Part shown: positions 5,683 through 11,660 of the stretch, in pieces | Layout: each line of letters begins with the position of its first letter | Position numbering within the stretch: the first letter of the stretch is position 1 | Origin: Verrucomicrobiales bacterium | GTDB lineage: Bacteria > Verrucomicrobiota > Verrucomicrobiia > Verrucomicrobiales > DEV007 | Assembly: GCA_029213005.1 (NCBI GenBank) | Contig: JARGPI010000004.1 | Coordinates: 248,001 to 312,000 of the forward strand | Direction of reading: 5' to 3' | Length of the DNA stretch: 64,000 bases | Translations under genes and position numbers: made by a program | Notes under the pieces: model-generated | The model's database searches: none | Told to the model about the DNA's origin: nothing | Seen by the model: only the letters and a program-made list of their open reading frames with translations

Positions 5683-6468
5683 ATGAACCGTTTTCTTCTT
5701 ACTCTATCAATATGCAGTGTTGTTTTTACGTCCTGCGAAAGGCCAACACCCCCGAAAATCGAAGTTTCTGGACTTGATCTACATCACGATATTCACTGGT
5801 CCTACGACGGTCCTACGGGTCCTTCCCACTGGGGCGAATTAAATCCAGAATGGATTCTGGCTAAAAGCGGAAAAAAACAGTCACCGATCAATCTCAGCAA
5901 AAGCTCACAAACAACGGACCTACCTATTTTAACCGCTGACTATCAGGCGACTCCCCTTAATTTGACCAATAACGGTCACACGATTGTGCAGAGTTACTCA
6001 GAAGGAAGTTCGGCTTCCATCAGCGGTAATTCCTACCAACTGGCTCAATTTCATTTTCATCACACAAGCGAGCATACGGTTGACGGAAACTATTTCGACA
6101 TGGAGTGCCATCTGGTTCATAAAAATGAAGAAGGCAACCTGCTCGTGGTAGGCGTATTGATCAAAGCAGGAAAAGAGAACGAGTTCTTAAAACAATTTTG
6201 GTCAGACCTCCCTCAAGAAGAGGGAAAATCTTCGACTGCAACGCTTCAAATCAATGTCGAGGATCTACTCCCCGACGATTTGTCTTACTACCACTATCAG
6301 GGGTCACTCACAACTCCACCATGCACCGAAGGCGTGCAGTGGTATGTCTTATCCGACCCCATTGAAGCATCAGTCGGGCAGATCGCAGCATTCTCAGCTA
6401 TTTTTCCAAAAAACAACAGGCCGGTTCAGAACTTGTTTGATCGAAAGGTCGTCACTAACGACGAGTAA
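5683..6468 (+). CDS. Alpha-type carbonic anhydrase, predicted lipoprotein
   Basis: This 261-aa protein would interconvert CO2 and bicarbonate in the periplasm. A lipoprotein-like signal (LLTLSICSVVFTSC) is followed by HWSYDGPTGPSHWGEL and KKQSPINL, both hallmarks of the alpha class. The zinc ligands are the two His of FHFHHTSEHTVDG and the His of ECHLVH. The substrate-binding STTPPCTEGVQW-type segment appears as SLTTPPCTEGVQWYVL. Length and motif order are normal. It is on the opposite strand from the tRNAs around it, so it needs its own promoter. Confidence 0.92.
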   Translation: MNRFLLTLSICSVVFTSCERPTPPKIEVSGLDLHHDIHWSYDGPTGPSHWGELNPEWILAKSGKKQSPINLSKSSQTTDLPILTADYQATPLNLTNNGHTIVQSYSEGSSASISGNSYQLAQFHFHHTSEHTVDGNYFDMECHLVHKNEEGNLLVVGVLIKAGKENEFLKQFWSDLPQEEGKSSTATLQINVEDLLPDDLSYYHYQGSLTTPPCTEGVQWYVLSDPIEASVGQIAAFSAIFPKNNRPVQNLFDRKVVTNDE

Positions 6469-6474
6469 GAAAAT

Positions 6475-6550
6475 TGGCATCCCAGCCGGGATTCGAACCC
6501 GGGCTAGCTGATAGAAAGTCAGCTGTGCTCAGCCTCTACACTACAGGGAC
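6475..6550 (-). tRNA. tRNA-Glu(TTC), canonical
   Basis: Encoded CCA and G73 are present. The acceptor GTCCCTG/CTGGGAT has a G1-T72 wobble and a T-T mismatch at 6-67. The D-loop keeps GG and the T-loop is TTCGAAT. The anticodon loop is CTTTCTA. It is a second Glu(TTC) gene beside the CGC-type one at 3865. Confidence 0.85.
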
Positions 6551-6564
6551 GTGCCTGTAAAAAT

Positions 6565-6641
6565 TGGTCGGGGCAGCAGGATTTGAACCTACGGCATCTG
6601 GCACCCAAAACCAGCGCTCTACCAGGCTGAGCTATACCCCG
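6565..6641 (-). tRNA. tRNA-Pro(TGG), canonical
   Basis: The acceptor CGGGGTA/TGCCCCG has A73 and encoded CCA. C1-G72 is typical for Pro. The anticodon loop is TTTGGGT, the D-loop has TGG, and the T-loop is TTCAAAT. Confidence 0.9.
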
Positions 6642-6667
6642 TTTTTTAATATTAGATTACTAAAGAG

Positions 6668-6739
6668 TCCGAACGACGGGATTTGCACCCGCACTGCTAC
6701 CTTCACAGGGTAGAATGCTACTGATTACAACACGATCGG
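6668..6739 (-). tRNA. tRNA-His(GTG), G55-type T-loop
   Basis: The acceptor CCGATCG/CGTTCGG has one T-T mismatch. The anticodon loop is CTGTGAA, the D-loop has CAGT, and the T-loop is TGCAAAT. Position 73 is A, not the C that normally pairs with G-1 in His tRNAs, so charging by a normal HisRS is doubtful. Confidence 0.75.
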
Positions 6740-6746
6740 GATAAAG

Positions 6747-6820
6747 TGGTTCCTCTGGAAGGTACCGCCCCTTCTTCACTGGCTTAAAAGGCCGGTGCAT
6801 CACTTTAATGCTTCAGAGGA
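6747..6820 (-). tRNA. tRNA-Lys(TTT), GGC-type T-loop
   Basis: The 7-bp acceptor TCCTCTG/CAGAGGA is perfect, with A73 and encoded CCA. The anticodon loop is CTTTTAA. The T-stem GAAGG/CCTTC encloses GGCGGTA, and the D-loop has AAGTG in place of GG. Confidence 0.8.
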
Positions 6821-6822
6821 AT

Positions 6823-6852
6823 AAAAAAGGGAACGCCAACCGTGGCGTTCCC
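6823..6852 (-). terminator. Rho-independent terminator after the FHA genes
   Basis: On the minus strand GGGAACGCC pairs perfectly with GGCGTTCCC (6-nt loop), followed by TTTTTT. It separates the FHA gene from tRNA-Lys. This suggests that the genes inside the array are separate transcription units. Confidence 0.85.
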
Positions 6853-6895
6853 TGCATTATGAAAAAATGTATAAATATGTCCGGTGCCCGATGAA

Positions 6896-7267
6896 CTAGG
6901 GAGATGTGACGCGACCGCTTTCTCTCACCCGGGATCTCAACGGAACAACCGGTATGGCGTGACGGGCCGGTTTCGCGACGACCGTAAGGTCAACGTAGGC
7001 AATCCGGATAACATCACCAACTTTGAAGCGATGCTTTCCGCCGATCACTTTACGCTCATTGATATAGGTACCGTTACTGGAATCGCAATCTTCGATGAAA
7101 CACTCACCCGTTTCGCTCCGGGTGATGATCGCGTGCCGGGATGAGATATAGGTTTCCGGAATACTGAGTATATTATGCGGATCCCGACCAATCGTGACCC
7201 GATTTCCTTTCAGTTTATACTCCTGGATTTCTCCAGAATCCAGAGACCTCTGCAAGTTAAATTCCAT
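6896..7267 (-). CDS. FHA-domain protein (short)
   Basis: This 123-aa protein is almost entirely one FHA domain. It has VTIGRDPHN (the GR of strand 3), ISSRHAIITR (the SxxH phosphothreonine-contact motif) and DSSNGTYINERKV (the N of strand 6-7). FHA domains bind phosphothreonine peptides, linking the protein to Ser/Thr-kinase signalling. The C-terminal tail is short, basic and serine-rich. It lies just downstream of a second FHA gene on the same strand and ends before a strong terminator. No kinase or phosphatase gene is in the window. Confidence 0.88.
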   Translation of the reverse strand: MEFNLQRSLDSGEIQEYKLKGNRVTIGRDPHNILSIPETYISSRHAIITRSETGECFIEDCDSSNGTYINERKVIGGKHRFKVGDVIRIAYVDLTVVAKPARHAIPVVPLRSRVRESGRVTSP

Positions 7268-7360
7268 TTTTGATAACGATCAAAAAGGAATTTAATAAAA
7301 ATCGGACTTTGAATAAAGGCTAAAGCGATCTTTTTTATGACCGCTATCTTTCCATGCTGC

Positions 7361-7894
7361 CTATCGGGAAGCTGTCGGACTGTAAAAATCCCGACCGGAA
7401 CGAGTGTTCTGGAAACGCCCCGTCGCCAAATAGGCCTTTTTCTTCGTGCTCTTTGCCTTCTTAGAAGAACCTTCCCGCCCCGCATACAGAATATGACGGG
7501 TGGCTTGCGTTTTTCGAGCTCGCCGCCCGCCTTTAATCGAAGGAATCATCCGGGTGGTCAGATCCGTTGAGACGCCTGATTCAGATAAAATCTCCGGTTC
7601 GGTTTCCACAACCTCACAAGCTGCTAGACCAAAACGAAGCACGTCGCCCGCTTTAAGAACAGTTGGCTCTTCGACCAATTCATCGTTCACAAAGGTTCCG
7701 TTTTTCGAACCCAGATCAGAAATAAAATAATTACCAGAATCAGTTTGGGTAATCTCGGCGTGTTTCATCGAAATATAACCCTGTTTGATTTGGATCCGGC
7801 TGTTTTGGCCACGCCCAATGGTGGTTAACTTTCCGATTTCCAAATCCCGGGTCTCCCCGGTTTCGTTGATGATAATCCGCAAACTTAATTCCAT
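7361..7894 (-). CDS. FHA-domain protein with basic C-terminal tail
   Basis: This 177-aa protein has an N-terminal FHA domain: TTIGRGQNSRIQI, ISMKHAEITQ, DLGSKNGTFVNDELV. The last 55 residues are very rich in K, R and S (GGRRARKTQATRH, SSKKAKSTKKKAY), a probable nucleic-acid-binding or disordered tail. It is transcribed toward the second FHA gene 93 bp downstream, and the two are probably an operon ending at the terminator at 6823-6852. An RNA-binding role is possible given the tail and the neighbourhood, but this is speculation. Confidence 0.87.
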   Translation of the reverse strand: MELSLRIIINETGETRDLEIGKLTTIGRGQNSRIQIKQGYISMKHAEITQTDSGNYFISDLGSKNGTFVNDELVEEPTVLKAGDVLRFGLAACEVVETEPEILSESGVSTDLTTRMIPSIKGGRRARKTQATRHILYAGREGSSKKAKSTKKKAYLATGRFQNTRSGRDFYSPTASR

Positions 7895-7959
7895 AGCTGT
7901 CGATTCGGTCTGGACAGTAAAAGCAAAATCGATGCCAAATCCACAATTTTCACGGAAAA

Positions 7960-8030
7960 TCGCTCTGGATGGTAATGCTCCAACGTCTTCCGCTTATCAG
8001 GCGGGTGCTCTTCTTTTGAGCTACAGAGCG
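7960..8030 (-). tRNA. tRNA-Ile(GAT), AGC-type T-loop
   Basis: The 7-bp acceptor CGCTCTG/CAGAGCG is perfect, with A73. The anticodon loop is CTGATAA in a CCCGC/GCGGA stem. The T-arm contains AGCATTA with one mismatch in its stem, and the D-loop is AAAAGAA. Confidence 0.78.
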
Positions 8031-8068
8031 TTATCGGCGCCACTGGATTGTCATTCGATTAAATTAGG

Positions 8069-8155
8069 CGGAGGCGGAGAGGATCGAACTCCCACGGCCC
8101 ATAGGGTCCATCACGGTTTTCAAGACCGATAAGCACGCCAGCCTTGCGCGCCTCC
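8069..8155 (-). tRNA. tRNA-Ser(TGA), canonical class II
   Basis: The 7-bp acceptor GGAGGCG/CGCCTCC is perfect, with G73 (the Ser discriminator). A long variable arm (GGACCC-TAT-GGGCC) is present. The anticodon loop is CTTGAAA, GG is in the D-loop, and the T-loop is TTCGATC. Confidence 0.9.
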
Positions 8156-8164
8156 TGAAAAAAA

Positions 8165-8248
8165 TGGGTGAGGTGGGATTTGCACCCACTCAGCACTAGG
8201 GCACCTGTTTTACAGACAGGCTCGACTCTCTCGCTTCGACGCTCACCC
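8165..8248 (-). tRNA. tRNA-Tyr(GTA), G55-type T-loop
   Basis: The 7-bp acceptor GGGTGAG/CTCACCC is perfect, with A73. The anticodon loop CTGTAAA is in a CCTGT/ACAGG stem. There is an extended variable region as expected for bacterial Tyr. The T-loop is TGCAAAT and the D-loop has GAG without GG. Confidence 0.8.
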
Positions 8249-8260
8249 TGATAACAAAAT

Positions 8261-8332
8261 TGGTATCAGGTCCCGGTAACGCTCCGGGCAATTCGGGATT
8301 ATGATTCCCGACCCAGCCTTGCTGCACCTGAC
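8261..8332 (-). tRNA. tRNA-Met(CAT), AGC-type T-loop, tiny D-arm
   Basis: The acceptor GTCAGGT/ACCTGAT has a G1-T72 wobble, A73 and encoded CCA. The anticodon loop ATCATAA is in a CGGGA/TCCCG stem that holds three G-C pairs, recalling initiator tRNA. The T-arm is CCCGG-AGCGTTA-CCGGG. The D-arm is compressed to CAGC-AAG-GCTG. Confidence 0.75.
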
Positions 8333-8345
8333 CTTAGATTAAAAA

Positions 8346-8500
8346 AGTTCCCCACGGCCGACCGGTCCCCATGACCGGCGCCGCTGATTTAGGGATACTT
8401 GACTCATAGATAGTTGAGTTAGGGTAAACCGGAAGGTAACCAACCGGGGCAAGTTAAAAAAACAAGCCCCGACCGGCACCCGACTGGTCTGTTTCTATTA
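8346..8500. other. Gene-free structured stretch in the array
   Basis: This stretch contains several strong hairpins but no recognisable tRNA. On the minus strand there is an 11-bp stem CCGGTCGGGGC with GCCCCGGTTGG (8446-8486, with G-T pairs and a T-rich loop) and ACTCA-N8-TGAGT. There is also CCGGTC-ATGGG-GACCGG flanked by AAGTATCCC/GGGGAACTT and then TTTT. The last piece resembles an acceptor stem over an anticodon-like hairpin with no D- or T-arm. It could be a small RNA with its own terminator or a decayed tRNA. Confidence 0.35.
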
Positions 8501-8574
8501 CGTTTGGATATCATTGATCACAGAGACTGTTTTTATTGATTAAAACCGAAACTCTGATTTTCAACTTCCCGAAA

Positions 8575-9468
8575 ATGATATTTGCTTTGCCGCCTGAAGA
8601 AAGGAATGCTCCCCGAAAATCAATGGAATCGCAGCCACAAAAGGATCAGACTCTACCTGGATTAAAATGGATTCGGGAAACCGTCGTATCGCGGGGGAGA
8701 AATTTTATCTATCTCCCGAGGCGCTACGATTCCAATCCGGAATACCACAACCTGAAGAACTCTGTCGAAGAAATCCCCTATCAGGTAAGCGGCTTAAATT
8801 TGACTGCCTACTTCGCGAGCGATCCGAATTTTGCACCGGCTAGAATCTGGCTCCTTTTCGGCGGGAATGCATCGGTAGCTCTCGATTGGCTACCACTGAT
8901 TTCATTTGCACCAGAATCTCGCGATGCCTACCTACTCTTCGACTATCCGGGATACGGGGAATCGGAAGGCAGGCCGGAACGAAAACTCATCCAGCGATGT
9001 GTCGACGAACTGGCGAGGACTCTGTGCCTTCGCTACCAGATCGAAACCTCTGACATCGGGAATCGGTTCTTCGTGATGGGCCATTCTCTGGGCTGCGCCG
9101 TTGCATTGGAAACCGCCGCCAGACATCGCATCAAAAAAGGCATTCTGATCTCGCCTTTCACATCAGTTCAACACATGGGAGAAATGATGGTCGGAAAGTT
9201 CCTCTCCCGTTTTGCGGCCGATAAATTCGACAATATCCGGTCACTACAGCGTATTTCCCAATCAGGGCATGACGCCTGCTTCGACATCATACACGGCGAC
9301 AGAGATGAAATCATTCCCCTGGAAATGGCGCAGCGATTACATCAGCAATCACTCGACCAAACCCGGCTTTGGGAGATCCCGAACGCCAATCACAACGATA
9401 TCATCCTGACCCTCTCCCGTGAACTCGGAGAAGCACTCTCCAATGGAGGCAACTTCCAGTTCCGATAA
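8575..9468 (+). CDS. Alpha/beta hydrolase
   Basis: This is a cytoplasmic serine-hydrolase-like protein of about 297 aa. The nucleophile elbow is MGHSLGCAVAL. An oxyanion region LLFGGNASVALDWL and the DYPGYGESEG segment come before it. The acid is likely in IIHGDRDEIIPLEMA and the His in PNANHNDII. This layout matches the YqiA/BEM46-like alpha/beta hydrolases; the substrate is unknown. No signal peptide. ATG 8575 is chosen over an upstream TTG at 8536 because neither has a Shine-Dalgarno; ATG 8623 is also possible. The stop codon lies only 4 bp before the CCA end of the opposite-strand tRNA-Pro. Confidence 0.8.
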   Translation: MIFALPPEERNAPRKSMESQPQKDQTLPGLKWIRETVVSRGRNFIYLPRRYDSNPEYHNLKNSVEEIPYQVSGLNLTAYFASDPNFAPARIWLLFGGNASVALDWLPLISFAPESRDAYLLFDYPGYGESEGRPERKLIQRCVDELARTLCLRYQIETSDIGNRFFVMGHSLGCAVALETAARHRIKKGILISPFTSVQHMGEMMVGKFLSRFAADKFDNIRSLQRISQSGHDACFDIIHGDRDEIIPLEMAQRLHQQSLDQTRLWEIPNANHNDIILTLSRELGEALSNGGNFQFR

Positions 9469-9471
9469 AAT

Positions 9472-9548
9472 TGGTCGCGGCGACAGGACTTGCACCTGCT
9501 TTCCCCGGTTTCCAAGACCGGTATCTCGACTACTTCGACCTCACCACG
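9472..9548 (-). tRNA. tRNA-Pro(TGG), G55-type T-loop
   Basis: The acceptor CGTGGTG/CGCCGCG is paired with two wobbles, with A73 and encoded CCA. The anticodon loop CTTGGAA is in a perfect CCGGT/ACCGG stem. The D-loop has AGTAG and the T-loop is TGCAAGT. It duplicates the anticodon of the canonical Pro gene at 6565. Confidence 0.8.
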
Positions 9549-9551
9549 AAA

Positions 9552-9623
9552 TGGAAGCAGATCCCGGTAACGCTCCGGGCACCCCGAGGTTATGAGCCTC
9601 AGGTCGACGCTTATCGATCTGCA
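9552..9623 (-). tRNA. tRNA-Met(CAT), AGC-type T-loop
   Basis: Encoded CCA after T73. The acceptor TGCAGAT/ATCTGCT leaves a T1-T72 mismatch. The anticodon loop CTCATAA is in a TGAGG/CCTCG stem. The T-arm is CCCGG-AGCGTTA-CCGGG and the D-loop has AAGC. Confidence 0.75.
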
Positions 9624-9639
9624 TATAAAAATTAAAGAT

Positions 9640-9996
9640 AAGCGGGCTGAGAAGGACACCCGCTCTTATAGAGACTTGCGCCGGATTATCGCAGGATTTG
9701 CGACCCCGCCTTCCCGACTCATTCCACGACACCAGAGCTAAGGGCTCCACCTGCCGTATCTCTACATGGCTGCCCGTTTAGTTTACAGGTCCGGCCTAAG
9801 ACCTATTCAACTGCTGCTACTCGATTATCCACTTACCGTCGACCTTCGCAGACCGTAAAGAGGCGCTAACCTCACCGTGCAGCTTCCAATCAATCCTCTG
9901 GAGCCTTGCGAGCTCCGTCAGACCCTGATTCCAGCCAAGGCCAGTCAGGGATTAAGCCATTTTCGCAACAATCGTGGACGCGACTTTGCGTTCGTT
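9640..9996 (-). ncRNA. Candidate large structured RNA, segment C
   Basis: This 357-bp stretch has no convincing ORF and lies between tRNA-Met and tRNA-Lys. On the minus strand it opens with CGCAA-N17-TTGCG and CCCTGA...TCAGGG (with an inner GGCC/GGCT stem). It goes on through GGAGC-TCGCAA-GGCTCC and ends with T-arm-like pieces (GCGGG...CCTGC). It is too structured and too long for a tRNA spacer. It is not recognised as tmRNA, RNase P RNA or 6S RNA. Large ornate RNAs of the GOLLD and ROOL classes are known beside tRNA arrays; membership here is only a guess. Confidence 0.45.
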
Positions 9997-10069
9997 AGAA
10001 CGATACAGGAATCGAACCTGTTACCTTCAGATTAAAAATCTAATGCTCTACCATATGAGCTAATCATAC
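9997..10069 (-). tRNA. tRNA-Lys(TTT), canonical
   Basis: The acceptor GTATGAT/ATCGTTC has one mismatch. GG is in the D-loop, the anticodon loop TTTTTAA is in a TTAGA/TCTGA stem, and the T-arm is ACAGG-TTCGATT-CCTGT. It sits between the two largest structured RNA segments with almost no spacer and may be an insert in one larger RNA. Confidence 0.87.
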
Positions 10070-10077
10070 TTACCCTC

Positions 10078-10530
10078 AAAGACGTGCACGTCCTGCGGTT
10101 CCATAGTCTTTTAAACTACCGAATGCCACACGCCTCCTGTCCGGCCTGGTGTCACAGGTCTCGAACGGTTTACGCGACTTCGGATCACTTCGTAAAAAGC
10201 AATCCGTTACCGATCAACTACCACACAGCGCTTAGCGACAAATCAATCCTCGCACCGGGTGACTTCCCTTGACCCTCAGTTGTCGATGTTTGCATAGAGA
10301 CTCAGCGGACTGCTACCTCCGCCCCTTGCCTGAGCATTTGCCATCAGCAAGAGTAGCATCTCCCACCTTCCAACATAGTTCCGCGACTTTTCACATCGCG
10401 AAACTTACAGGATTGGGATTGCCTGGCTGTCCCGAATTCCAAGGAACCGGGCGAAGAGTTCGGGAACTCCCCTTTCCCTGCCTTTCGACAGGAATATCTA
10501 ACGACGCCAGGCCGCCAGAATTAAAATAAT
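10078..10530 (-). ncRNA. Candidate large structured RNA, segment B
   Basis: This 450-bp stretch has no supported ORF and dense local helices on the minus strand. They include GCCTGGC...GCCAGGC closing a multibranch region (with CCTG-N8-CAGG and GAGTTC-CC-GAACTC inside) and TTCGCGA-N9-TCGCGGA. GCTAC...GTAGC encloses CTTGC...GCAAG, and GACGTG-CACGTC is near the 3' end. It is followed directly by tRNA-Lys and segment C, giving about 0.9 kb of near-continuous RNA-like sequence. GOLLD RNAs are known to lie next to, and sometimes contain, tRNAs, which makes that class the first to test. Confidence 0.5.
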
Positions 10531-10533
10531 AAA

Positions 10534-10605
10534 TTCTCCGCCTCAGACTTGAACTGAGAATAGAGGATTACAAATCCACCGTTTTACCAATTAAACTAAC
10601 AGAGA
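10534..10605 (-). tRNA. tRNA-Thr(TGT), canonical
   Basis: The acceptor TCTCTGT/GCGGAGA is paired with wobbles, with A73. The D-loop has TTGGTAA, the anticodon loop is TTTGTAA, and the T-arm is CTCAG-TTCAAGT-CTGAG. It is the only Thr gene in the array. Confidence 0.87.
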
Positions 10606-10615
10606 TTAAAAGTAA

Positions 10616-10686
10616 CGCCCCATGCCGGTTACGCTCCGACTCGACCTGTTCGACAGACAGGCAGGCTACTATTACATCAATGGAGC
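10616..10686 (-). tRNA. tRNA-Asp(GTC), AGC-type T-loop
   Basis: The acceptor GCTCCAT/ATGGGGC has G73 (the Asp discriminator). The anticodon loop CTGTCGA is in a perfect CCTGT/ACAGG stem. The T-loop is AGCGTAA in a GTCGG/CCGGC stem, and the D-loop has ATAGT. Confidence 0.8.
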
Positions 10687-10692
10687 AAAAAG

Positions 10693-10764
10693 TGGCCGCA
10701 ATTGGAATTGCACCAATCTCTCGTCGCCTTCAACGACACGCTAATCTATCTCAGCTACACGGCC
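10693..10764 (-). tRNA. tRNA-Phe(GAA), G55-type T-loop
   Basis: The acceptor GGCCGTG/TGCGGCC is paired with two wobbles, with A73. The anticodon loop TTGAAGG is in a TGTCG/CGACG stem. The T-arm is ATTGG-TGCAATT-CCAAT and the D-loop has ATAGAT. Confidence 0.8.
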
Positions 10765-10777
10765 CTGAAAAAGAGAA

Positions 10778-10850
10778 TGGAGACGATGGGAGTTGCACCC
10801 ACCACACGCTGCTTGCAAGGCAGCATCGCCACTACGGCACATGCGCCCCC
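10778..10850 (-). tRNA. tRNA-Ala(TGC), G55-type T-loop
   Basis: The acceptor GGGGGCG/CGTCTCC has A73. The anticodon loop CTTGCAA is in a perfect GCTGC/GCAGC stem. The T-arm is GTGGG-TGCAACT-CCCAT and the D-loop has GTAGT. The G3-T70 wobble, the main AlaRS identity element, is present. Confidence 0.82.
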
Positions 10851-10860
10851 ATAAGAAAAT

Positions 10861-10922
10861 TATGAATTAGGATTTATGATCGATATTTCACTCGCCTCAT
10901 CGATCACAAATCGTAATACATA
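10861..10922. repeat. Imperfect 24-bp inverted repeat
   Basis: ATTTATGATCGAT (10872-10884) and ATCGATCACAAAT (10899-10911) are inverted with one mismatch. The pairing continues outward (TATGAATTAGG with CGTAATACATA) with two more. It is an AT-rich hairpin between tRNA-Ala and tRNA-Trp with no T-run, perhaps an RNase processing signal or a decayed mobile-element end. Confidence 0.6.
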
Positions 10923-10936
10923 AATAGAGATTAAAT

Positions 10937-11008
10937 TGGCAAGCCACCCCGGTGCTGCCCCGGACGTCGCCGGATTTGGAATCCTGCGTGCACGCTGGTG
11001 CGTGGCCT
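10937..11008 (-). tRNA. tRNA-Trp(CCA), GGC-type T-loop, tiny D-arm
   Basis: The acceptor AGGCCAC/GTGGCTT has G73 (normal for Trp) and encoded CCA. The anticodon loop TTCCAAA is in a CAGGA/TCCGG stem. The T-arm is TCCGG-GGCAGCA-CCGGG. The D-arm is reduced to GCAC-CAGC-GTGC directly after the acceptor strand. It is the first tRNA of the array in the direction of transcription. Confidence 0.75.
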
Positions 11009-11430
11009 GCTTAATTTAATTTGTGATAAGTCACCCTCAGCCCGATTACAGAAATCAGGGAACCATTTTGAGTTATAGAATCATCAGGATCTAAAGCCCT
11101 GCCGCATCATCCAGGAGACTAACCCTCTAATATGTTTTATAGTCAGATTCGGACAAACGGAACTGATTCATTCCACTCTATTGGCACCTGGTTCGCTTAC
11201 TGAGTCTCGGGTACACTTATCACTCACTTTTAAAGAACGAACACCGTTACCACTTCTTCCAAAGGGTAGCCGCAGGTTTTCTCGACGGACGTTTCAGTGT
11301 TTCAATGGCACACCTCCCAAAAGGCCTTTTGATCTATGTTTTTGTTATAAATTGTCATAGAGAAAAGCTCTTTCAGTTACACTAAAGTGCGTAGTTCACC
11401 GGTGAACAACATCCTAGTGCTGTCCTACTT
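11009..11430 (-). ncRNA. Candidate array leader / structured RNA, segment A
   Basis: This 420-bp stretch lies upstream of the first tRNA on the same strand and has no long ORF. A GGGAGG Shine-Dalgarno-like sequence (11313-11318) precedes a 19-codon frame with an ATT start (11247-11306). The rest has scattered hairpins and the phrase GAGGGTGAC close to the tRNA-Trp end, a relative of GAGGGTAAG just before tRNA-Lys. It may be the leader of the array or another large RNA; I recognise no family. Confidence 0.35.
11380..11407. promoter_or_regulatory. Two adjacent perfect palindromes, possible operator
   Basis: CACTAAAGTG (10 bp, central AA) and GTTCACCGGTGAAC (14 bp) lie 4 bp apart, upstream of the tRNA array on its strand and after the terminator at 11515. 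Their position fits a repressor site controlling the array; no clear -10/-35 pair was found beside them. Confidence 0.35.
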
Positions 11431-11514
11431 GATTATTTTGATTCCGGTGCTATACTTTACTTACCAAACGGTAGAGCAAGCACCTTGATTCTCGTAATCA
11501 TTCGCTTCTCTCAA

Positions 11515-11552
11515 GAAAGGCCGCCTTCAGTTCCCGCTGTCGGCGGTCTTTC
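11515..11552. terminator. Terminator-like hairpin, possibly bidirectional
   Basis: An 11-bp stem (GAAAGGCCGCC with GGCGGTCTTTC, one G-T pair) encloses a 16-nt loop. It is followed by TTATTTTT on the plus strand, and on the minus strand the hairpin ends in CCTTTCTT. It isolates the array from the genes to the right. Confidence 0.6.
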
Positions 11553-11660
11553 TTATTTTTCAAAGTTTTGTCTTATTTTCTTATTCGCTTCTCTCCTCAT
11601 TACGTGACGGAGAGGCTTTCATTTTCTGCTTAAATTCTTATTCTTTCTGGTTTGAGACAC

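Noticed and set aside
9640..9996. tmRNA
   Set aside because: A short frame ending in AKMA-stop looked tag-like, but the expected tRNA-Ala-like ends do not pair, and the region is better explained as a hairpin (CGCAA...TTGCG).
2583..11008. Prophage or integrative element carrying the tRNA array
   Set aside because: No integrase, terminase, capsid, tail or plasmid gene occurs in or beside the array, and no direct repeats were seen at its ends.
10078..11430. RNase P RNA, 6S RNA or SRP RNA
   Set aside because: Conserved P4 words (GAGGAAAGTCC, ACAGAA), the 6S bubble and the SRP apical loop were not found on either strand.
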